A stretch of DNA of 64,000 bases from Lachnoanaerobaculum orale (GCF_003862485.1 NZ_RRCM01000001.1:1233365-1297364), one strand, 5' to 3'; positions 27,607 to 36,973 are shown, counted from the first letter of the stretch. Numbers and translations: made by a program. The notes: generated by a model not told the origin, from the sequence alone.

Positions 27607-28284
27607 TCATGGTGTAATTTCAAACTTATAGCCCATGCCCCATACAGTCTTTATATAGTCACCTCGCTCACCCATCTTTGCACGAAGTTTTTTTACATGA
27701 GTATCAATGGTTCTGGCGTCACCGAAATAGTCATAGTTCCACACCGAGCTTAGAATCTTTTCTCTTGACAGTGCAATACCTTTGTTTTCAATAAAATATG
27801 TCAAAAGCTCATATTCTTTAAAGCTTAAATCTACAGGCTTTTTGTCGATATATACACTTCTGGCAACCTTATCTATCTCTATGGCACCTGCTATAAGTCT
27901 GTCCTCGGCTTCGCCCACAGTCCTTCTAAGTACGGCTTCAACTCTTGCCACAAGTATCTTTGGAGAAAACGGCTTTGTGATATATTCATCCACACCGAGC
28001 TTATACCCTTCAAGCTCATCTCTTTCTTCACTTCTGGCAGTCAACATCATAACAGGTACTTTTGAATACTGTCTTATGGCCTCCAAGACTTCAAAGCCAT
28101 CCATTTTCGGCATCATCACATCCAAAAGTATCAGTTTGACATCCTTGTTGGCGTCAAATACCTTAAGTGCCTCTTCTCCGTCTTGTGCTTCCAACACTAT
28201 GTAGCCCTTAATGCTTAGAAAGTCTTTTACAAGCTTTCTCATTCTGGCTTCATCATCCACCACCAATATTTTTATATCTTCCAT
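27607..28284 (-). CDS. OmpR-family response regulator
   Basis: 225 residues. The receiver domain (about 1-120) has DD at 10-11, the phospho-acceptor Asp55 in LLDVMMPK, Thr in MMLTARS and Lys in YITKPFSP. The winged-helix domain (about 130-225) contains SFKEYELLTYFIENKG, LSSVWNYDYFGDARTIDTHVKKLRAK and IKTVWGMGYKF. It is the likely partner of the kinase at 22774-24309, from which it is separated by gltX and a helicase gene. It has GGAGATT upstream of its ATG. Confidence 0.95.
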   Translation of the reverse strand: MEDIKILVVDDEARMRKLVKDFLSIKGYIVLEAQDGEEALKVFDANKDVKLILLDVMMPKMDGFEVLEAIRQYSKVPVMMLTARSEERDELEGYKLGVDEYITKPFSPKILVARVEAVLRRTVGEAEDRLIAGAIEIDKVARSVYIDKKPVDLSFKEYELLTYFIENKGIALSREKILSSVWNYDYFGDARTIDTHVKKLRAKMGERGDYIKTVWGMGYKFEITP

Positions 28285-28312
28285 ATAATCTCCAAATCAG
28301 CAGACCTATGTA

Positions 28313-30097
28313 TTATTTTTCTTCTATCTTTATTCCAAGTTCCTTTAACTGTGCATCATCCACTTTATCAGGTGCATTTGTCATAAGATCCGATGCGTCC
28401 TTAACCTTAGGGAAGGCAATTACATCTCTTATAGAGTCCGCACCTACCATAAGCATTACCACTCTGTCAAGACCGTATGCAAGGCCTGCGTGAGGCGGAA
28501 CACCGTACTTAAATGCTTCCAAAAGATATCCGAATCTTTCATTGGCAACTTCTTTTGAAAGTCCGAGTACATCAAACATCTTTGACTGAATATCGGCCTG
28601 ATGGATTCTTACCGAACCTCCTCCGATCTCTGTACCGTTAAGTACTATATCGTATGCCTTTGCTCTCACTCTGCCCGGATCCGAGTCTATATACTGCCAA
28701 TCCTCATCCATAGGTGCGGTGAACGGGTGGTGCATTGCCTTAAATCTGTTCTCTTCATCCGACCACTCAAGCAGAGGGAACTCTGTAACCCAGAGGAATC
28801 TGTAGTCATCTTTCTTTAAAAGTCCAAGCTGGTTTGCAAGCTCAACTCTCAAAGCTCCAAGTGTATCCCAAACTATCTTATTGGTGTCTGCGGCAAAGAA
28901 AAGCATATCTCCGGGCTTTGCATCAAGTGCCTTCTTTAAGCCCTCTATCTCTTCTTCCTTCATAAACTTTGCAAACGATGACTTGATACTTCCGTCAGCT
29001 TCAACAGCCATATATGCAAGTCCCTTTGCCTTATAGCTCTTTACAAACTCAACAAGAGCGTCAATCTTCTTTCTAGGCATACCTGCCTGTCCGTTTGCAT
29101 TGATACCGCGAACGCTTCCGCCGTTTGCAAGTGCATTCTTAAATACGGCAAACTCGGAGTCTTTTACAATATCCGAAACATCCTTTAACTCCATACCGAA
29201 TCTGAGGTCAGGCTTATCCGAACCGAATCTGTCCATAGCTTCCTGCCATGTCATTCTTTGAATAGGAAGCTTTACATCGATATTAAGTACATCCTTAAAC
29301 AGTCTTTGTAAGAGTCTCTCATTTACATCTATAACATCGTCAACATCTACAAATGAAAGCTCCATATCTATCTGTGTGAACTCAGGCTGACGATCAGCTC
29401 TTAAGTCCTCATCTCTATAGCATCTTGCAAGCTGGAAGTATCTGTCATATCCCGATACCATCAAAAGCTGCTTAAAAAGCTGAGGAGACTGTGGAAGTGC
29501 ATAAAAACTTCCCGGATATACACGGCTCGGTACAAGGTAATCTCTTGCACCCTCAGGTGAACTCTTTATAAGTGTAGGAGTTTCAATCTCCAAAAATCCG
29601 TTCTCTGCAAGGAAGTTTCTTGTAGTTGTAGCCACCTTACTTCTGACCATAAGATTTCTTTGAAGATCAGGTCTTCTAAGGTCAAGGAATCTGTACTTTA
29701 ATCTAAGTTCTTCCTTAGTCTTTGAATCCTCTTCGATATGGAAAGGAGGTGTCTCGGATTCTGAAAGTATTCTAAGTCCTGTTGCTCTTACCTCAAGCTC
29801 ACCTGTAGCCAGTGACTCGTTAAAAGCTCCGCTCCTTTTCTTTAAGATTCCGGTTACGGCTATACAAAACTCCTGTTTAAGCTTCATAGCCTTATTAAAC
29901 ACTTCACTTCCGCACTCGTCCTCTTCAAATATTATCTGCAATATTCCCGAACGGTCTCTGAGGTCACAGAATATGATTCCTCCCTTGTTACGGTTCTTTT
30001 GAACCCAACCCATTACAGTAACTTCACTTTCAAGCGGTGCGTTTACCACCTCTGCACATCTATGACTTCTCTTTAAGCCAAGCATTGATTCTGCCAT
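28313..30097 (-). CDS. aspS: Aspartyl-tRNA synthetase
   Basis: 594 residues, the usual bacterial length with the GAD insertion. The N-terminal OB-fold (about 1-110) is followed by class II motif 2 (FQLARCYRDEDLRADRQPEFTQID) and motif 3 (GLAYGLDRVVMLM). Whether it also charges tRNA-Asn cannot be settled here. It begins 19 bases after the hisS stop, with TAGGAG upstream; hisS-aspS pairing is common in Firmicutes. Confidence 0.97.
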   Translation of the reverse strand: MAESMLGLKRSHRCAEVVNAPLESEVTVMGWVQKNRNKGGIIFCDLRDRSGILQIIFEEDECGSEVFNKAMKLKQEFCIAVTGILKKRSGAFNESLATGELEVRATGLRILSESETPPFHIEEDSKTKEELRLKYRFLDLRRPDLQRNLMVRSKVATTTRNFLAENGFLEIETPTLIKSSPEGARDYLVPSRVYPGSFYALPQSPQLFKQLLMVSGYDRYFQLARCYRDEDLRADRQPEFTQIDMELSFVDVDDVIDVNERLLQRLFKDVLNIDVKLPIQRMTWQEAMDRFGSDKPDLRFGMELKDVSDIVKDSEFAVFKNALANGGSVRGINANGQAGMPRKKIDALVEFVKSYKAKGLAYMAVEADGSIKSSFAKFMKEEEIEGLKKALDAKPGDMLFFAADTNKIVWDTLGALRVELANQLGLLKKDDYRFLWVTEFPLLEWSDEENRFKAMHHPFTAPMDEDWQYIDSDPGRVRAKAYDIVLNGTEIGGGSVRIHQADIQSKMFDVLGLSKEVANERFGYLLEAFKYGVPPHAGLAYGLDRVVMLMVGADSIRDVIAFPKVKDASDLMTNAPDKVDDAQLKELGIKIEEK

Positions 30098-30116
30098 TTT
30101 TATCTCCTAACTGTAT

Positions 30117-31376
30117 TTATTTTAAGGCTTCTCTATAAAATTCCTTAAACTCCGTATAGCCCTGTTTTTCAAGTCCTTCTTTTTGGAACTTCTTATTTTT
30201 ATTCATCTTTGAAACCAATACAATATTTCCGTCTTCACGAAGTGATGCGGCTTCCTTTAATATGTCCTTTAAAACATTGCCGTCTATATTCTTTTCATAT
30301 AAGAAAGCAATCTTCCTGCTCTCATCGGGGATCTTAAAGCCTGCATCCAAAAGTATGGTGATGATACGCTCAAAACCTATAGAAAATCCGCAAGCAGGTG
30401 TATCGTTACCTGTGAATCTTCCAATCATCTTATCATACCTTCCGCCACCGGCAACAGAGCCTGAAAATCCTTCCATACTGACTTCAAATATGGTTCCGGT
30501 GTAGTATCCCATACCTCGAACCAAGGTAGGGTCAAATACAAGTGAAAAATCATTTGTATTTACTTCAAGCACCGTATCCATTATTTCACAAAGACTGTCA
30601 AGTACTCCGTCTTCAATAAATCCTTTAAGCTTATCTTTTAAAGATAAAACAGCCTCGGTATTATCTTTAAGTCCCTCAAACAGGCTCAGATATTTTGAAC
30701 ATTTTTCCTCGCCGTCAAGCTCTGTCAGCTCCTTTTTCACACCGTCCATGCCTATTTTATCCATCTTGTCAAGGATTATAAACACATTACCTATATTATC
30801 CTCGTCATAACCTGCATAAAGCGCCATAGCCATAAGGATTCTTCTGTCATTTATTCTTACGCTGAAGTGCTTTCCTTTTGCTATCTCACTAAGTGCCTTT
30901 GTGGTTGCAAGTATCAGCTCTATTTCCGCAAGATTTGAAGCTTCACCGAGAATATCTATATCACACTGTGTAAACTGTCTGAATCTGCCCTTTTGAGGCC
31001 TGTCGGCTCTGTATACATTACCTATCTGCAATGCCTTAAAAGGATTCGGAAGATTTGCCTGATTGTTTGAATAGTATCTGGCAAGAGGCAATGTAAGGTC
31101 GTATCTTAGACCGGCATCAACCAAATCGTTCTCATCCTTTATATTTTCAAGTTTAAGTTTTTCTCCTCTTTTTAAAATCTTAAAGATAAGCTTTTCGTTG
31201 TCACCGCCTTGCTTACTGAGAAGATTTTCTATATGCTCCATAGCCGGAGTCTCTATAGAGGTAAAGCCGAAGCTTCCGTATGTTTTTTTAATAATATTTA
31301 TCAAATAATCTCTGATAAACATCTCTTCAGGAAGAATATCCTTCATTCCGGTGACACTTTTTTTAATCAATGCCAT
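30117..31376 (-). CDS. hisS: Histidyl-tRNA synthetase
   Basis: 419 residues. The N-terminal TGMKDILPEE leads into class II motif 1, motif 2 FRQFTQCDIDILGE, and the histidine-specific LVRGMGYYTGTIFE and GGGRYDKMIG blocks. A C-terminal anticodon-binding domain follows. The ATG lies within the end of hemZ (14-base overlap), so expression is coupled. Confidence 0.96.
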   Translation of the reverse strand: MALIKKSVTGMKDILPEEMFIRDYLINIIKKTYGSFGFTSIETPAMEHIENLLSKQGGDNEKLIFKILKRGEKLKLENIKDENDLVDAGLRYDLTLPLARYYSNNQANLPNPFKALQIGNVYRADRPQKGRFRQFTQCDIDILGEASNLAEIELILATTKALSEIAKGKHFSVRINDRRILMAMALYAGYDEDNIGNVFIILDKMDKIGMDGVKKELTELDGEEKCSKYLSLFEGLKDNTEAVLSLKDKLKGFIEDGVLDSLCEIMDTVLEVNTNDFSLVFDPTLVRGMGYYTGTIFEVSMEGFSGSVAGGGRYDKMIGRFTGNDTPACGFSIGFERIITILLDAGFKIPDESRKIAFLYEKNIDGNVLKDILKEAASLREDGNIVLVSKMNKNKKFQKEGLEKQGYTEFKEFYREALK

Positions 31377-32787
31377 GCATATTTTCCTTTCTTTTTATCA
31401 TTTCATCAAGTCTTTCAATATATAATTTCGGGTCCTTTACATTTTCAATTCGCTCGATTCTACCGTCATTAAAAACAATCTTGCTTGAAGTACCCGCGCC
31501 ACAAGCTATGATAGTCTGTTTTTCTTCCATAATCAATATATTATAAAGACATTCTTTCCCCGGCTTTGAAAAGCCTATATTCTCAAGGTTTCCCGCCATG
31601 TTTTTTTGACGATACAAATAGTAAGGCTTAAGCCCCAGTTCATTGCAGGTTTCTGTTGCCACATCAATCATAGATAACATCAAGTCATTGTCCATGATTT
31701 CTCTTTTATTTTCCGTGTTTAATCTTGCGGCTCTTTTCAGTGCCAATGAATGTATGGTAAGCGATTCAGGCACAAAGTCTTTTACCTTTGTAAAGCTGTC
31801 CTTTATATCGGATAATGTCTCACCGTTAAGTCCGATAATAAAGTCCATATTTATATTGGTAAAGCCCACCTTTCTTGCCAGTTTGAAACTGTTACAGATA
31901 TCCTCTACAGTATGCTTTCTGCCTATCAAATCCAAAGTCTTTTGCTGCATAGTCTGCGGATTTATAGAGATACGGTTTACTCCCATATCTCTAAGCGCAA
32001 TAAGCTTTTCTCTTGTTATGCTGTCAGGTCTTCCGGCCTCTACAGTCAGCTCCAAAAGGTTTGAAAAATCAAAGTTTGTCTTTACCGTATCCAAAATCTT
32101 TGTAAGCTGACAGCCTTCAAGTGAAGTAGGTGTTCCACCTCCCATATATATTGTTTGAAGTTTCTTTCCCTTATACATCTTTGATACGGCAACAAGCTCC
32201 TTACAGAGTGCCTCCACATAAGTATCCGTATCCTTTTTCCACTGTGCAATAGAATAGGAAGTAAAAGAACAGTAAAGGCATCTTGTAGGACAAAACGGTA
32301 TACCTATGTACAGGCTGTAGCCGTCTTTGTAATCAATTTTTTTTAGAATATTGAACTCTTTAAAAACCGTATCTATGCAAAGATTCATTCTCTTATCGCC
32401 TACCATATATACCTCTTTGAGATGCTTTTTTATTTCTTCAAGCGGCATATTTTTTTCAAGCAAATCCATCACTATCTTGGTAGGTCTTATACCTGTAAGT
32501 GTACCCCAAGGCAACTCTTTGTTTCCGAGTTTTAAAAGATTCTGATAGATATTTCTTTTCAACTCATTTTTGGTATCAAATTTGGTATCTTTTATCTTTG
32601 AACAAAACTCTAAAACTTCACTGTCTGTATTTATCCCTATATGATACTCATGCTCTTTCTTATATAAATGAAGTCTTAACACAGCGGTATCGTCTGTATA
32701 AATATACTTTTCACCCGGATAAAATGCCATTAAAAGCTCTCTTATATCCTGTTCAAAGGTCATATCCTCTAAAAGCAGTGAAATCAT
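31363..32787 (-). CDS. hemZ: Radical SAM coproporphyrinogen III oxidase-like protein (HemZ)
   Basis: 474 residues. The radical SAM cluster motif is CPTRCLYC with cysteines at 166, 170 and 173, preceded by LYIGIPF; the SAM-binding MGGGTPT follows. The roughly 150-residue N-terminal extension and the KRAARLN and YYLYRQKNMAGNLEN blocks are characteristic of HemZ rather than HemN/HemW. HemZ is linked to oxygen-independent coproporphyrinogen oxidation, although its activity is not settled in all species. It overlaps the upstream hydrolase gene by four bases. Confidence 0.9.
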   Translation of the reverse strand: MISLLLEDMTFEQDIRELLMAFYPGEKYIYTDDTAVLRLHLYKKEHEYHIGINTDSEVLEFCSKIKDTKFDTKNELKRNIYQNLLKLGNKELPWGTLTGIRPTKIVMDLLEKNMPLEEIKKHLKEVYMVGDKRMNLCIDTVFKEFNILKKIDYKDGYSLYIGIPFCPTRCLYCSFTSYSIAQWKKDTDTYVEALCKELVAVSKMYKGKKLQTIYMGGGTPTSLEGCQLTKILDTVKTNFDFSNLLELTVEAGRPDSITREKLIALRDMGVNRISINPQTMQQKTLDLIGRKHTVEDICNSFKLARKVGFTNINMDFIIGLNGETLSDIKDSFTKVKDFVPESLTIHSLALKRAARLNTENKREIMDNDLMLSMIDVATETCNELGLKPYYLYRQKNMAGNLENIGFSKPGKECLYNILIMEEKQTIIACGAGTSSKIVFNDGRIERIENVKDPKLYIERLDEMIKRKENMHGID

Positions 32788-33446
32788 CTGTCAATACCAT
32801 GCTTTTTTACATATATTGCTACGGGATTATACTTTTTTTCATGTGCTACGGTAGTCATATCCATATGCCCCGGCAGTATATTGACATCATCAGGCAAAGT
32901 CAACACCTTTTCATATATCGACTTTATAATGGACGGATTGTCGCCCCCATAGAGATCTGTTCTTCCGCAGTCTTCTCTAAAGACCGTATCACCTGAAAAC
33001 AGCAGTTTTTCATCCGCAATATAGTAGCAACCCGATCCCTTTGTATGTCCCGGAGTTGCAATAAATACTATATCCTTATCAAGCAGATGTAATACATCAC
33101 CGTCATTTAAGAGTACATCAGCCTTTGTAACATATCCGCTTCCGATAAAAGAGCTTCCTCCTGATTTGCGGCTGTCATAAAGCATCTCATCGTCAAACTT
33201 TGAAATATAAACCTTAATATTATATTCTTTTACCAATTCATTTACCGCCATTATGTGGTCAAAGTGACCATGTGTCAGCAAAATCGCAACCGGCTTTAAA
33301 TTGTGTTCTTTTATTGTATCTATAATATTCCCGGCCTGTGCGGACGGATCCACTATAAAACATTCCAGGCTTTCCTTATTATATGCTATATATACATTGG
33401 TCTGTACCGGACCGAGTGTCAGTACATATACTCCGATTTTATTCAT
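32784..33446 (-). CDS. Metallo-beta-lactamase-fold hydrolase (glyoxalase II-like)
   Basis: 220 residues. The metal-binding motif is THGHFDH (His59, His61, Asp63, His64), with further ligands in TPGHTKGSGC, FSGDTVF and LPGHMDMTT. This is the small YqgX/GloB-like group often found next to rel and hemZ in clostridia. The substrate is unknown; thioester hydrolysis is likely. It starts at the rel stop codon (TAATG). Confidence 0.9.
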   Translation of the reverse strand: MNKIGVYVLTLGPVQTNVYIAYNKESLECFIVDPSAQAGNIIDTIKEHNLKPVAILLTHGHFDHIMAVNELVKEYNIKVYISKFDDEMLYDSRKSGGSSFIGSGYVTKADVLLNDGDVLHLLDKDIVFIATPGHTKGSGCYYIADEKLLFSGDTVFREDCGRTDLYGGDNPSIIKSIYEKVLTLPDDVNILPGHMDMTTVAHEKKYNPVAIYVKKHGIDR

Positions 33447-35734
33447 TAACCTGCAGTCCTTTCAATATCTATTACTCCGCTCACCTGTCGAAGTTTTCCT
33501 ATAAGCGAGTTGAGTTCCTCTCTTCCCTTTATATCAAAAACAAGATTTATAGTTGAAATATCGTTTTTATTTGTACGAACATTGATAGATGTAATTGAAA
33601 TATCATTTTCGCTATAAATTTTGGTTATATCCATAAAGAGCCCTGTACGATTATGTGCAAAAATTTGAAGTTCTGTCTGATACTTTTCTGCAAGCTTTGA
33701 ATCCTCAAACTCCTGCCACTCGGCAGGTATAATTCTGATTCTGTCATCTGAAGGCAGATTCATAATATTTATACAATCTGTTCTGTGGATGGATATACCT
33801 CTGCCTCTTGTGATAAATCCTACTATCTCATCTCCCGGTACAGGATTACAGCATTTTGAAAATCTCACTGCAAGGTCGTCAATACCTTTTACGGTAATAC
33901 CCGATTTGGAATTCTTTACAATAACTTCCTTATCACTGCCGTCACCTATGCTCTCAAGTATTGCACTGTCATTGAATTCCTTCTTTGCAATCTTGTTTCG
34001 CTCTTCCACCATCTTGTTGATGATCTGACCTTCCTTAAGTCCTCCATGACCCAAAGAAGCCAGAATGGAATCCCAGTCTTTGATGGCGTATCTCTTCATT
34101 ACCTTTTCCTGGAATTGCGGCTTGTTGATTTCAGACCAGTTTATACCCTTTGCCTTACAATATCTTTCAAGCATATCCTTTCCACGAAGGATATTGTCCT
34201 CTTTTAATTCATTTTTAAACCACTGCTGTATCTTTGATCTGGCCTGATTTGACTTTACGATATTTAACCAGTCTCTGCTTGGTCCCTTTGAGTTTTGTGA
34301 AGTGATTATCTCGACTCTGTCACCGCTTTTAAGCTCGTAGTCGATATTTACAAGTCTGCCGTTTACTCTGGCGCCCACCATCTTATTTCCTACAGCTGAA
34401 TGTATGGAATATGCAAAATCTATAGGGTTTGAACCTGCAGGAAGATTTTTTACATCTCCGTCAGGAGTAAAGCAGTATACATTGTCTGAGAAAAGGTCAA
34501 GGTCACTCTTTATCACCTTCAAAAATTCGGCGTTGTCGGACATATCCCTTTGCCATTCAAGGATTTGTCTGAGCCAATTCATCTTGGCATCTTCAGCTCC
34601 CTTGGCTACAGAGCCGCTTCCGCTCTCTTTATACTTCCAATGTGCTGCAATACCGAACTCGGCGGTTTTATGCATCTCTACAGTTCTTATCTGTACCTCA
34701 AAAGGCTGACCTGTATCTGATATCAAAGTCGTATGAAGTGACTGATACATATTCGGCTTAGGCATAGCAATATAATCTTTAAACCTGCCGGGTATAGGCT
34801 TATATATCTCATGTGCCGTGCCCAGTGCAAGGTAGCAGTCCGTAACGCTCTCTACAATAATCCTGATGGCAAATACATCATAAATCTGATCAAGTGTCTT
34901 ATTTTGATTTACCATCTTTTTATATATTGAAAAGAGGTGCTTCACTCTGCCGTTGATTGTAAATTTCATTCCTGTTGCGGATAAATGTTGTGAAAACTTC
35001 TTTATTATATCATCTACAAATTGCTGCCTTTGTTCTTTTCTGAACGCCAGCTTTTCCGATAAATCATAATATACATCAGGATGCAAATATTTTAATGAAA
35101 GGTCATCAAGTTCCACCTTTATCTTTGAAATACCCAGCCTTTGTGCAATAGGAGAATATATATCCATAGTCTCCCTTGCCTTTTCTTTTTGCTTTTCAGG
35201 CTTCATATATTGAAGAGTACGCATATTGTGGAGTCTGTCCGCCAGCTTTATAAGTATGACTCTTATATCCTTTGCCATAGCAAGGAACATCTTTCTAAGA
35301 TTTTCAGCCTGCATCTCAATCTTGTCATTCTTCAGTGAGAGCTGTGTCAGCTTTGTAACACCGTCTACCAAATTTGCAACATCTACCCCGAACATATCTG
35401 CAAGTTCGTCATATGTTATGGCTGTATCCTCTATTACATCGTGCAAAAGCCCTGCAGCTATCGTCTCTTTGTCAAGTTCAAGCTCGGCAAGGATTATTGC
35501 AACACAAATAGGGTGAATTATATACGGTTCACCTGACTTTCTCTTTTGATCGTTATGTGCTTTTTTTGCAAGTTCATAAGCTTTGGTTATCATAGAGATA
35601 TCATCTGACGGATGATAATGCAATATGATTTCAATAAGCTTTTTGTGTAAGCTTTCCGGTGATGTAAAATCAGCAGGCTTATCAATCTGAGTTTCTATAT
35701 CTTCATTTAGAAAATTAAAATTGTCCTCTTTCAT
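33446..35734 (-). CDS. rel: Bifunctional (p)ppGpp synthetase/hydrolase
   Basis: 762 residues, normal Rel length. Domains in order: HD hydrolase (about 45-200, with LLHDVIEDT), synthetase (about 235-350, with VFAIRIIVES and YIAMPKPNMYQSLHTT), TGS (about 400-465, with VYCFTPDGDVKNLPAGSNPIDFAY), helical and zinc-finger-like region (RFSKCCNPVPGD) and a C-terminal ACT domain. The hydrolase and synthetase halves both look intact. The start is ATG 35734 after AAGGAG; a TTG one codon upstream is rejected. It is the first gene of the 19-kb run and has a good promoter. Confidence 0.96.
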   Translation of the reverse strand: MKEDNFNFLNEDIETQIDKPADFTSPESLHKKLIEIILHYHPSDDISMITKAYELAKKAHNDQKRKSGEPYIIHPICVAIILAELELDKETIAAGLLHDVIEDTAITYDELADMFGVDVANLVDGVTKLTQLSLKNDKIEMQAENLRKMFLAMAKDIRVILIKLADRLHNMRTLQYMKPEKQKEKARETMDIYSPIAQRLGISKIKVELDDLSLKYLHPDVYYDLSEKLAFRKEQRQQFVDDIIKKFSQHLSATGMKFTINGRVKHLFSIYKKMVNQNKTLDQIYDVFAIRIIVESVTDCYLALGTAHEIYKPIPGRFKDYIAMPKPNMYQSLHTTLISDTGQPFEVQIRTVEMHKTAEFGIAAHWKYKESGSGSVAKGAEDAKMNWLRQILEWQRDMSDNAEFLKVIKSDLDLFSDNVYCFTPDGDVKNLPAGSNPIDFAYSIHSAVGNKMVGARVNGRLVNIDYELKSGDRVEIITSQNSKGPSRDWLNIVKSNQARSKIQQWFKNELKEDNILRGKDMLERYCKAKGINWSEINKPQFQEKVMKRYAIKDWDSILASLGHGGLKEGQIINKMVEERNKIAKKEFNDSAILESIGDGSDKEVIVKNSKSGITVKGIDDLAVRFSKCCNPVPGDEIVGFITRGRGISIHRTDCINIMNLPSDDRIRIIPAEWQEFEDSKLAEKYQTELQIFAHNRTGLFMDITKIYSENDISITSINVRTNKNDISTINLVFDIKGREELNSLIGKLRQVSGVIDIERTAG

Positions 35735-35792
35735 CAAACTCCTTACTCTTAGGCTAAATATTGCAACTTGTTGTATATTTGTCTAAGATTCC

Positions 35793-35821
35793 ATTATACG
35801 AATATAATGTAAAAAAAGCAA
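35793..35821 (-). promoter_or_regulatory. Promoter of the rel-led gene run
   Basis: Minus-strand TTGCTT (35816-35821) and perfect TATAAT (35793-35798) with a 17-bp spacer, about 50 bases upstream of the rel start. It is the only promoter-like site I find at the head of the 16-gene run. Confidence 0.75.
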
Positions 35822-35830
35822 TAATACCAA

Positions 35831-35858
35831 AATAAAAAACCGGCAAAAATATGCCGGT
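35831..35858 (-). terminator. Terminator of the ribU operon
   Basis: Minus-strand ACCGGCA / TGCCGGT (7 bp, six-base loop) followed by TTTTTATTTT, just past the small membrane-peptide gene. Confidence 0.88.
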
Positions 35859-35875
35859 CTTAATCGTTTCAGATA

Positions 35876-36007
35876 TTATCTTCTTTTTTCCATCTTACAA
35901 AGCTCAAGTAAAACATAAATCGGTAATGCTATTATTATAAGTAAAACCATACTGAAAGTGTGTAAAGCCTTGCCGAAAGCCTGTGATGATTTACTGTTCT
36001 TAAACAT
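35876..36007 (-). CDS. 43-residue single-pass membrane peptide
   Basis: A short frame reads MFKNSKSSQAFGKALHTFSM, then a hydrophobic run (VLLIIIALPIYVLLEL), then a basic tail ending CKMEKRR and TAA. AGGGGG lies about six bases before the ATG. It begins 24 bases after the ribU stop and ends just before the operon terminator, so it should be made under FMN-riboswitch control. The charge pattern suggests both ends are basic around one helix. I do not recognise the family. A partner or regulator of the riboflavin transporter is one possibility, but this is only inference. Confidence 0.6.
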   Translation of the reverse strand: MFKNSKSSQAFGKALHTFSMVLLIIIALPIYVLLELCKMEKRR

Positions 36008-36031
36008 ATAACCCCCTAAAAGCTATAAATA

Positions 36032-36775
36032 TTATTTTGCCATATTCACTTCTCTGAAGGCTTTGCCTTGCTTTAAGACAGGTGAAAACTTCTTGTACAA
36101 AACTATAGTAAGTGTTGATATCAAAGTACCTTTCAATAAATTTACCGGTGCCACAATCATAAGTGCAAATGTTTGAATATTGCTTACTGAAGGATTTATC
36201 GCACTTCCCATACCTATAATAGCATTTAAATCCATTCCGAAAAGCTGTGCAAACTTAGGTAAAAGATAAACTGCATTAAACACAGAACCAAATACGGTCA
36301 TTATAATTGTACCTGTGATACTGCCTACCAAAGCACCGTTTCTTGTCTTGTTAAAGATATAGATAATACTTGCAGGAAGAATAAGTGAAGCACCTACACA
36401 GAAGTTTGCAAGCTCACCTACAAAGGCTGTGGATGTAGACTTAAACATCACCTTAAGTAAAATCTTTATAAACTCTGTAAGCACGCCTGCCACCGGACCG
36501 AAAGCAAAGGTAACTATCATTATAGGCAATTCTGAAAAGTCAAGTTTATAAAATGCAGGTGCAAAAGGAAGCGGAACCTCAAACATCATAAGTATTGTAC
36601 TTATTGCACCGAAAAGACCGATCATGGCAATCTTTTGAGTGGTAATAACAGGCCCGTCATACCCCGACCTTTTATTTGCTATCTTTTCAAAAACAAATGC
36701 GACTACAAATGTGGCAAATACAATTCCAAGGAATTCAGCCACAAAAACCAAATTATCAACTACTGCTGTTAACAT
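36032..36775 (-). CDS. ribU: ECF transporter substrate-binding subunit for riboflavin
   Basis: 247 residues with about six hydrophobic segments. A first helix plus a basic patch (residues about 1-50) precedes the S-component core, which begins KIAMIGLFGAISTILMMFEVPLPF and contains KLDFSELPIMIVTFAFGPVAGVLTEFIKILL, a RibU-type pattern. The FMN riboswitch directly upstream supports riboflavin as substrate. It relies on an energising EcfAAT module encoded elsewhere. The ATG follows GGAGG. Confidence 0.93.
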   Translation of the reverse strand: MLTAVVDNLVFVAEFLGIVFATFVVAFVFEKIANKRSGYDGPVITTQKIAMIGLFGAISTILMMFEVPLPFAPAFYKLDFSELPIMIVTFAFGPVAGVLTEFIKILLKVMFKSTSTAFVGELANFCVGASLILPASIIYIFNKTRNGALVGSITGTIIMTVFGSVFNAVYLLPKFAQLFGMDLNAIIGMGSAINPSVSNIQTFALMIVAPVNLLKGTLISTLTIVLYKKFSPVLKQGKAFREVNMAK

Positions 36776-36824
36776 AAACTACCTCCATAGCATATGCTTC
36801 GGAGTGTGTTTTCCAAAATAAAAA

Positions 36825-36842
36825 CCCCCTAAGAATAGGGGG
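36825..36842 (-). terminator. Expression-platform terminator of the FMN riboswitch
   Basis: Minus-strand CCCCCT / AGGGGG hairpin with a six-base loop followed by TTTTTATTTT, between the aptamer and ribU. This indicates transcription attenuation. Confidence 0.85.
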
Positions 36843-36865
36843 CGATTAAACGAATCTTGAAAACA

Positions 36866-36973
36866 CTCTTCTCTCATCCAGACTATACTGTCGGTTTTGG
36901 AATCTCACCAAATCAACTGCTATGCAGGTCGCAGACTATACTGCCGGTAGGGAATCACACCCCGCCCCGAAGA
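36866..36973 (-). ncRNA. FMN riboswitch (RFN element)
   Basis: On the minus strand the aptamer starts TTCGGGGCGGGGTGTGATTC, continues with CCCTACCGGCAGTATAGTC, the variable arm, GGTGAGATTCC, then CCGACAGTATAGTCTGGATGAGAGAA. These match the RFN consensus (GGGGCAGGGT, GAAATTCC, ACCGGCGGT, GCCCGCGA-like, GAT.TGGTGAGATTCCA, CCGACGGT, AGTC.GGATG.GAGAA). FMN excess should terminate transcription before ribU. Confidence 0.95.

Noticed and set aside
27584..31400. T-box leaders before gltX, aspS or hisS
   Set aside because: Intergenic gaps are under 30 bases and contain no T-box sequence.
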